The position numbers were made by a program, and so were the translations under genes. The notes under the pieces were generated by a model that worked only from the letters and a program-made list of their open reading frames with translations, did not search any database and was not told the origin of the DNA. Positions 56,995-64,000 of a stretch of 64,000 nt of DNA are shown here, in pieces. Origin of the DNA: Lentinula raphanica (Eukaryota; Basidiomycota; Agaricomycetes; Agaricales; Omphalotaceae); NCBI GenBank assembly GCA_027919835.1, contig JANVFP010000010.1, positions 248,001 through 312,000 of the forward strand, given 5' to 3'. Position 1 is the stretch's first letter; each line of letters opens with the position of its first letter.

Positions 56995-58011
56995 TCAGAC
57001 TTGTATTGGGAAGTATCTTTGTGTGTGATGTGAGGGGACAGGAAAGGATCGCAGGAGGTCAGCAAGACCTGACTCGGGTTGTTTTGAAGGTATCGATCCT
57101 TTCGATGGAGTAAACGACTCAGGGGAGTTGTTTAGAGTTGATGGTGTTCGAGGTGAAGATGATCCGTTTGAGGAGAGTGGACTTGAAGGCTCGAGGTCTG
57201 GGCATGCAGTTCGGTGATGATGGTGACTACGAGCATGGTGGGTGGTGTCGTGATGGTGGTGATGGTGATGATGGAAACGAGAAGGTGGAGGTGAAGGCGA
57301 AGGTGTAATGGCGGCAGTGATTCCAGCATGATGAGACAAGACATCATCTTCTGAGATGTTTAACTCCCAGTCCAAGACATCAAGAAACTCTCGCTCTATG
57401 CGGCCTACATCCCGTTTGCCAAAGACACCGGTGCAAAGCGCCCAATGAACGTTCTTCAATGTAGAGTCGTTCAGATACTAGATGATATGACAACGTTAGT
57501 AAAGGTAATCAAAACAGGATGGGAGATACAAACCTTTGATGCAACAATTAGTGCGCCAAGGAAAACTCGCTCTAGGGCCCATTCTTCGAGGGCGATATGC
57601 AAATGAGGCTTTGCTCTATCGATATAGGCAAGCGACGCGAGGACAACAGGTGTAGAGACTTCTGCCCGCGTAAGAACATCGGAGACGAAAGTGGTGAATT
57701 TGGCTAATTCAGAACGACGAGATTGTGTTCTTCCTCGTGAATGAGGAGGTCGACCCATTGCGAAATCGACAGTGTCTGCTACGCAGTCCACAATATAATC
57801 TGAAATGGAATGAGTTGGAAGGTAGATATAGAGCAGGTTTATTTCACGTACCGATTAGTTCTTTAGAAAGCTTAACGTCGATGAGCTGAAGTAGAACCGG
57901 GGAGTGAATAGCAGGATCGACAAGGCTAGCATGATGGACGGGAGAAGATTTGGTGGAAGAAGAGGAGGGTGAGGAAGAAGAACTACTAGGAGAGCTGGCG
58001 CTGGCGTACAT
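56995..58011 (-). CDS. PHO80/PCL-type cyclin
   Basis: Three exons (58011-57852, 57799-57534, 57477-56995) encode 302 residues. A Ser-rich N-terminus is followed by the cyclin box at about residues 60-190: FTTFVSDVLTRAEVSTPVVL, ASLAYIDRAKPHL, RVFLGALIVASKYLNDST, NVHWALCTGVFGKRDVGRIE and REFLDVLDWELNISEDDVL. The last two blocks are characteristic of the PCL/PHO80 group, which binds Pho85-like kinases in phosphate or G1 control. The C-terminal tail has a His-rich run (RFHHHHHHHHDTTHHARSHH) and Ser/Pro sequence. The specific kinase partner is not predictable. Confidence 0.85.
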
Positions 58012-58060
58012 GTTGTTGACGAAGCGAACAATTGGGGGAAAGTAGACGCAGCATTTGGGA

Positions 58061-58068
58061 TTTATATA
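58061..58068 (-). promoter_or_regulatory. Probable TATA box of the cyclin gene
   Basis: TATATAAA on the minus strand lies about 50 nt upstream of the ATG at 58,011. The short distance implies a very short 5' leader. Confidence 0.4.
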
Positions 58069-60725
58069 CAGGTACGTGTCTGATTTCGGAAAGGGGAGTA
58101 AAGGTGAAGTTTCCGTTTGACTCGGTGACGCGATGACTGAGCGATTGCTATCGGGACTCGGCTGATAATTAGCCCCATTTCGGTAATAATTTCCATTCAG
58201 TCTCGCTGCGGCTCAATTCCTGCCGAGCCGGTTCCCTTTGCTTACAGTCTCGTAAGCAACGCTTTGTCACCGTATTTTGCCGAGTCCTACCTCTCCCTCC
58301 CCCCGCAGCCGCAGAAGGTGTACTACTACAGCTAATACGCTTTTTACAGCTCTACCGTGGAGGCAAAAAAATATCCAATCTCAACACCTTTGTATGCCTC
58401 GTTTTTTGAAAATCATCCGGCCTCGTTGAAGTCTTGCGTAGTCATCCATCGATATCCATCAATGGAGCTGACTCACGTTAACCAGCAACTTGACTCACTC
58501 ATCATTTACTTACATATCGATTCACCAAGCTCAAGATTCATCCGACTGCATTCCGCTCTCACGCTGGGTTAGTCTCTTTGTAGAATGTCTACCAGCCATC
58601 GAGTCAACCCGTCTCTGTCTTTCTCAGGTAAAGTCTTACTCATCGCAGCCTCCCACAATGTCCCGGTAGCCATCCCTATCCTGATTCCTGGCCTATCGCA
58701 CAAGCAATCCAATCAACGTCGTGCGGAGATCATTCCATGATTTTGAATGTCATCGCCGCCATCGAGGCAAAGGAAGAATAGGTATGAGTACCTTTTCCAG
58801 AATAAATCTATCATGAACTACTAAGCACGAGGACTCAATGAACACAACAAGATTGACGAATTTTGGCGCAAGTGATGAAATGGTATCGTCTGTAAGTCAA
58901 TATGAGGAATCCTAGCTTACTCATTCATGCGTGTCTTGGTGACCTGTCTAAGTCTTAACTTTCTGACTTGTCTCTAGTGATGATTTTGTTTACGATTCAG
59001 AGTCCAGAGTTTCATTATTGTGTCCAATCAGTCCAGCCAATGCCGTAGCAATCCGATGTCCTTTCTTCGACTGGACAACCCGCGAATGATGGGGGTCAAG
59101 ACGAATCCGTGATACAAAGTTGGTTCAATCATAACTGCGCCGAACCACGTCCTTTCCGAGATGGTACTCATCGTGTCCTACGTGTTCGTGAAGAACCGCC
59201 GTGTTTTTCGTTGCTTGTCAGATCTTATTCCATTTCCGAGCCCGCCCCGTTCTTCAGCTTCAATTGGTCAAATTATTCAACTTGAAATAAACAACGTCCA
59301 ACGATCTTCCGGAGGTAGTGGCAGTGCAATCTTATCCCGGCGTACAAAATTGTTCCAGCAGTGAGTACATATATGCCGTTCAAGACCGTTCACCAATCAG
59401 ATCTTCAGTGTAGCTGCAAGCCGACAATGCCTGCTTGTCGCCGTTCACGGTTGCTCGGGTGATACTAGGTGATACTCTCGTTGTTGAGTGCGGGTTTCCA
59501 TATTAATAGGTTAGGGTCCTTCCCCAGTCACAGAACGATTCAGTCAGCAGCAGTCAGCGCGCGTTACGGCCTGTTACGACTCAGATTCCTGGAGATCTCA
59601 ACATTCTTCGAGATATTTGACTTCAACAGGTTCTGAACGGTGCGTGGCACACGGACACACAACTTACTTTCCCCAAAAACGCAATGCGTTTGAACCTCAA
59701 TTTATTCGTCTTCCTGGTTCCAACAATACTTCAATGTTTCCCCCAACAGTTAAACGCTGGGGTTTCCACGTACATTTCGGAGCAGGTTGTGCTAGACCTG
59801 AAGGTTGAAGACGGTGTTGTCGCTGTGCTGGTTTTCGATTGGCAATTAACGATGTTCTGCTACCGCTTCCCGATCGACTCATTTGCCCCCTCGAATTGAT
59901 CTCTTGGTAGGCACAGGAGTTCGGTAGAAGGTGTCGGTGTGCTCGAGGGCTGGAACCCTCTTTCACGAATCACATCGGACAGGAACAGCATAGGATGATT
60001 GTGACAGTGGCGATCTTGTTAATGTGGGTTGTCGTTTTTGTGCCATATCATTCATGGAACATTGGCAGTGTTCCTTCTCCTGTGGCTAGGCTAGGCTTAT
60101 CGTCCCCTTTTTCAGTTTTGGCTTCTGATTGTCCATTCACCTGGTACGTACAGACGATTTTGTCTACTATCATAAATCAACAACTCTAGGCTGGCCGCTT
60201 TCCCAATAATAAGCCTTCACTCCTTGACTATGAGTCCGAGCCACTGGCTACAACCTCGTTAAGTTTGGCCCCTTGAAGTTTGAACAATAACGATTGTGCT
60301 GGCCTTCGAAGATGGACTTCTACCGCTGATACAGCGGCAACGACTCTAGGTCCACAACCACAATTGAGGTTGTCAACCTCAGGCTGTGGGAAGCCAAGGG
60401 TAGGGAATCCTGAGAGGAAAGACCTAGTTGAGATTTCTTGTATGGTTCCAATTGTTCGTAGTAGGTACCAGCACCTGAGTATGTAGGAATCAGGATTGTG
60501 AGACTCGAGACCGTCGAATTTTGCTCCATCAAATTATGATCAGATCGTTCGGACTTCGCGGTGAGAAATCAACGTTTCAGCAACAACGCGGCTGCGGGGT
60601 TCGCAGGACACTTCCATCGTCTGCTGCGGTGTACCCTAGCTTTTCCTCGAAACTCTCTCTTTTCTCTCTCCTAACTACTCTCCTTATACGTCGCTCTTTA
60701 CGTCTCAACCGGCTATCCGTCCAAA
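58069..60725. other. Gene-poor stretch upstream of the aspartic protease
   Basis: About 2.7 kb. Short frames occur on both strands, but no domain, splice series or RNA gene can be supported apart from one doubtful secreted-peptide frame (59,684-59,899). Confidence 0.5.
59684..59899 (+). CDS. Possible small secreted protein (doubtful)
   Basis: A 71-residue frame starting MRLNLNLFVFLVPTILQCFP. It has a basic start, a hydrophobic core and a possible cleavage after LNA, like a signal peptide. The rest (VSTYISEQVVLDLKVEDGVV) resembles no family. It may be a chance frame or a remnant. The next gene also starts MRL plus a hydrophobic core, but no further similarity is seen. Confidence 0.2.
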   Translation: MRLNLNLFVFLVPTILQCFPQQLNAGVSTYISEQVVLDLKVEDGVVAVLVFDWQLTMFCYRFPIDSFAPSN

Positions 60726-63401
60726 ATGAGGCTCCAATGTGTTTCAGCAACATTGTTGTCACTCATCCTTACTTCCGAAGCTTTGAAATTTCCTGTACGA
60801 AAAGTTAAGCGTTCTTCGCTTCAAAAGAGGCAAACTGGGAGCTTTGCTGCGTCGACGAATGATACCATTAGGTGCGCAATTTCACGACTGTGACGAGCAT
60901 GGACTGAAAGTTAAGTTTAGTACTGTATCGGACCTCATTTACATTTCGGACGTGAGTAGTAGCGCAGTAGCTGGTGTCATACAGCTTTTCCTGACTTCAT
61001 GTTCTTAGATCACTCTTGGAGGCGTTGGTTCGTTCATGCAGAGTTCCAGTCCAGCGTCTTTAGCTCAATCTTCTGTGCAGAATATCCTATACAATTAGAC
61101 ACTGGATCTTCTGACCTTTGGATCAAAGGCTCTTCTTCACCTCTGCCAAATTCGACACAAACTGTACGTCTCGATGATATTCCTCATTGCATGTTTGTTT
61201 GACGCACGAACAGTCTACCACATATAATATCACTGTGATTATTTTCAAAATACTTCCGAAGAGCTTCAGAGATGCTGACTTGCTACATAGTATGGTATTG
61301 GCTGGGCTTATGGCACTGTTTCCTATGCGAGTGTAGGGTTTGCAGGGTGCGTGAAATACACCATCTATCACCTCAGCTCATACTGACACTGCGTTTTAGA
61401 ATCAACATCACCACCCAAGCCTACCTGGACGCCTCAACAGCTAACAATCCCGCATTGAGCTATGGTGCCGACGGAATTGCTGGCCTAGGATTCACCAGTC
61501 TCTCTACCATTGATGCCCTTGTCAACAACTCAGATTCCTCAAGCGGCAGAAGCTTGTTGTACAACCTTTTCATGCAAAACCCGTCCGAACCCAATTTCAT
61601 TGCGTTTGCCCTTGAACGCAGTTCCGACGACGATGCTGACAGTGATGATGTAGAAGGAAGTTTCTCAATAGGTATGACATCCTCCTCATTTTCTCTGGCC
61701 AACTCTTATCTATCCGAATAGGCGAATACGATCCTGCTTATACTGCTGTAGCGAACAAGACATCAATTCCTACCTGGCCCGTCGTTTCGCCGAAACGTTG
61801 GAGCGTGCTTCTAGAGGCATACATGATTGGTTCATCTACACTTTCTCCAAGCACTCAAGTTGCGAACGTACCGTCAAACAGGGCTGTCGTCGTACTTGAC
61901 ACTGGTACATCGTGGTCGTGAGTTGGCACACGCTGGTTTGATGACTGTATGCTCACGGTCAATCACTAGTTATGCTCCTGAGGACGTTTGCGAATTAATC
62001 TACAGTGGAGTTTCTGGAGCACAGTACAGTTCTGATATAGGTCAATGGGTATTACCATGCGATGCAGAAATTGACATGGCTCTCCAGTTTGGGTGAGTGT
62101 CTTGCCTTGTTTACGTTACTTTGTTGATAACTAAGTTCAATCAGTGGTCAAATTTTCCCTCTCCATCCTCTTGACATCAATATCAAGAATCCTTCCGATT
62201 CCTCTACGTGTCTTGGAACTTTCGTGCCAACTTCTTTCGATGGTGACGACTTGTAAGTTGCTGTCCATAGCATATTACGATCATCCACTGATTCAAGTTC
62301 AGTGACTGGCTGCTTGGTGACAACGTACTTCGCGCAATGTACTCCGTCTATGATTTTGGCGACTTCAATTCCGATGGAGAGATGATTGACCCCTTCCTCA
62401 AGTTGTTATCACTCGTCGACCCAGATGAAGCATCAGGGGATTTCGTCAAAGCTCGCGGTGGTACCGCTAAAACGGGGATTACCTATAACCAATCCAATGC
62501 CACCGCCAGCGCTTCTTCCGTCACGTCTGTGGATCTATCTACCGAAGTTGCTGAGACACTGGCCAAAATCGGAACCTACTTCCCTGTCATCTTGGCTATC
62601 GTCGCACTCAACGCCGTTGTCCTTCTTGCCCTCACTATTGTAGGTATCGTTCTTCTGTGCAGAAGGACAAAGAAGAACAAGAGGCAGCGTATCTTGAATA
62701 CACGAACTCCTCTCGGTAGAATGAGCCCTATGCCTTTGAACACCCGGGACAGTGCTGCCACGGCCGAGCCTCATACCTACGAACCGATCTCTATGGCATT
62801 GACAGAAGATACAGTGTTCGTTCCACCCTCGCCTCATTTCAAGAAGTACGAAGGTTCGATCCGAGCAGGCAAAGGAATTGATCGTCCGACAAGTCTTGCC
62901 ACTCTTCCCTCGCAGCGTAGTTTCCACCAGGATATGTCTCCTGAGGATGCTCTGTTCAGTCCTCCATCGCCTGGTTTCCGTGAATTCTCTGACGAGCGGC
63001 CAAGGAGTATGGGGATGCCGTCTAATAACCCTTATCAACCATTTGTTGCCGCAGCTGCGAGATCAGATGGCCCGGAGGACCAGCCGTTTGTGCCTCCACG
63101 TTCTCCGATGAGAGCCTCTCGTCAACCCAGCACAAGCTCGAGCATCGCGGGTCCTAGTAGTCTGAATAGTCCCCAGCCTAACATGCAGGACGAACAGCTT
63201 TCGCCCCCTCGTGCGAGATTCCAATACGAAGCTAGGGCCATCGATCGACCCATCAGTATGGGAGGTACACCTCCACCCATGCCAACTCCTCAACAAGTGC
63301 ATCCCTTAGAGGAGGACATAACGATGACGCCTAATCCGTCTTTCCTGAGGGCCCACGGGCCAGAGGGCTCATCAGGGGATCGTCCAATGAGCATTGCTTG
63401 A
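60726..63401 (+). CDS. Membrane-anchored aspartic protease (pepsin family A1)
   Basis: Eleven exons (60726-60871, 60921-60951, 61009-61027, 61081-61163, 61214-61234, 61291-61346, 61400-61671, 61722-61917, 61970-62092, 62145-62252, 62303-63401) encode 717 residues, with two microexons of 19 and 21 nt. A signal peptide (MRLQCVSATLLSLILTSEAL) precedes a short basic pro-region. Both catalytic motifs are present: IQLDTGSSDLWI and VVLDTGTSWSYAP. GADGIAGLGF and FDWLLGDNVLRAMYSVYDFG complete the pepsin fold. A linker with NxS/T sites leads to a membrane helix (PVILAIVALNAVVLLALTIV), a basic stop-transfer (CRRTKKNKRQR) and a cytoplasmic tail of about 230 residues with repeated PPSP-x-F and DRP-x-S motifs. 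Confidence 0.88.
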
Positions 63402-63641
63402 GTACGGAACCTACTCGTATATAATCACACGGACCTGTATCTTTTCATTTACATCGTATATCCTGCTTTGATCGTTGTTACTTTCTCAAGCCAGCTCGCA
63501 TACATTCCGATTCTTTCTTTTTGTCAATCTGTTCATTTGGGTGCTCCTTACTTGTCAATAACATCGTTTAGTTTTGGACGGACTTAGTCAAGGATGCAAT
63601 GGGGTAGTATATTAGTCGATCACTAATGAAATTGTAACACT

Positions 63642-64000
63642 CTAACTGGATCTCGACAGCCTCTTCATTTGCCCTCGCCCGTCATCGGAATTTCTGACTG
63701 GCTTTTGACGAATACTGGGTATGAAGTCATGCTCCGCTTCCCGTCTTGACAGTATTTCTTTGACTTCAGCCCTAAGCGACTTCCATCGCAAAATATCATG
63801 ATCTCGCGGTCGATCAGAAGGTGTATCCGAAGAGTATAAAATTTCTATGCCCTCGAGAACACCTTGCGCCAACTTGGAGACGTAGAAATGTTTTTCTTTC
63901 GATGCTTTTCTCGATTCCAGAGCATGCGAGGGCTGCATCAACGATTGAATCCCAACATGGTGGATTAAGCGTAAAGCCTGACGAATGTTTGCTCTGTTCT
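63642..64000 (-). CDS. C-terminal end of an unidentified gene (partial at the window edge)
   Basis: An open frame of about 119 codons runs in from the right edge and stops at 63,644-63,642. The peptide (NIRQALRLIHHVGIQSLMQP, then SKLAQGVLEGIEILYSSD and ILRWKSLRAEVKEILSRREA) is helical and charged, with a basic Ser-rich end (MKRLSRSS). It has no membrane span. It could be the last exon of a gene whose start lies beyond the window. I do not recognise a family. Confidence 0.4.
   Translation of the reverse strand, partial: NRANIRQALRLIHHVGIQSLMQPSHALESRKASKEKHFYVSKLAQGVLEGIEILYSSDTPSDRPRDHDILRWKSLRAEVKEILSRREAEHDFIPSIRQKPVRNSDDGRGQMKRLSRSS

Noticed and set aside
58150..58320. GC-rich segment checked for a tRNA gene
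   Set aside because: No cloverleaf with a T-loop GTTCRANNC and matching acceptor stem could be formed.
1..64000. CRISPR arrays, bacterial operons, biosynthetic megasynthases
   Set aside because: None seen; the sequence is intron-rich nuclear fungal DNA and the only repeats are the two MITEs, the tandem duplications and small simple repeats.

Overview
The window looks like a chromosome segment of a filamentous basidiomycete, most likely an Agaricomycete. Genes are dense and lie on both strands. They are split by many short GT-AG introns (mostly 45-70 nt, often with a CTNAC branch site). Proteins have basidiomycete-style Ser/Pro-rich disordered stretches, and there are mitochondrial, secretory and GPI signals but no bacterial operon signals. 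Gene models were spliced by eye, checking the reading phase at every junction.

Left part (1-20.3 kb), mainly housekeeping: the 3' end of the Rab geranylgeranyltransferase beta subunit (BET2); a RING-LON (CrgA-type) ubiquitin ligase; a large STB6-like protein whose start codon abuts a 362-bp inverted-repeat element; a CCDC47/PAT10 ER protein; a small conserved protein; a JMJD7-type JmjC hydroxylase head-to-head with the PCNA unloader ELG1/ATAD5; a bHLH factor; and the TFIIF alpha subunit (RAP74/TFG1).

Middle (20.9-38.3 kb): a GPI-type chitin deacetylase; a tandem pair of secreted NucA/NucB-type nuclease genes in a roughly 2.5-kb duplicated unit; a GCK-III/Nak1-like kinase; ribosomal protein uL29 (RPL35); an MFS transporter; tRNA-dihydrouridine synthase DUS2; and an F-box/LRR protein.

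Right part (39.9-64 kb): an acidic protein of unknown function; two tandem Baeyer-Villiger-type flavin monooxygenase genes, the second with a 1-nt frameshift; a dual-specificity phosphatase; HIS6 divergent from exosome RRP4; a small gene recognised as APC13 converging on RRP4; hydroxyacid-oxoacid transhydrogenase (ADHFE1/HOT); a 509-bp MITE with a 9-bp target duplication; a PHO80/PCL-type cyclin; a membrane-anchored aspartic protease with a repetitive cytoplasmic tail; and the end of an unidentified gene at the right edge.

The genes do not form one pathway. The accessory-looking parts are the duplicated nucleases, the duplicated monooxygenases, the two MITEs and the long gene-poor stretches (22.7-25.3, 38.3-39.9, 54.8-57.0 and 58.0-60.7 kb).
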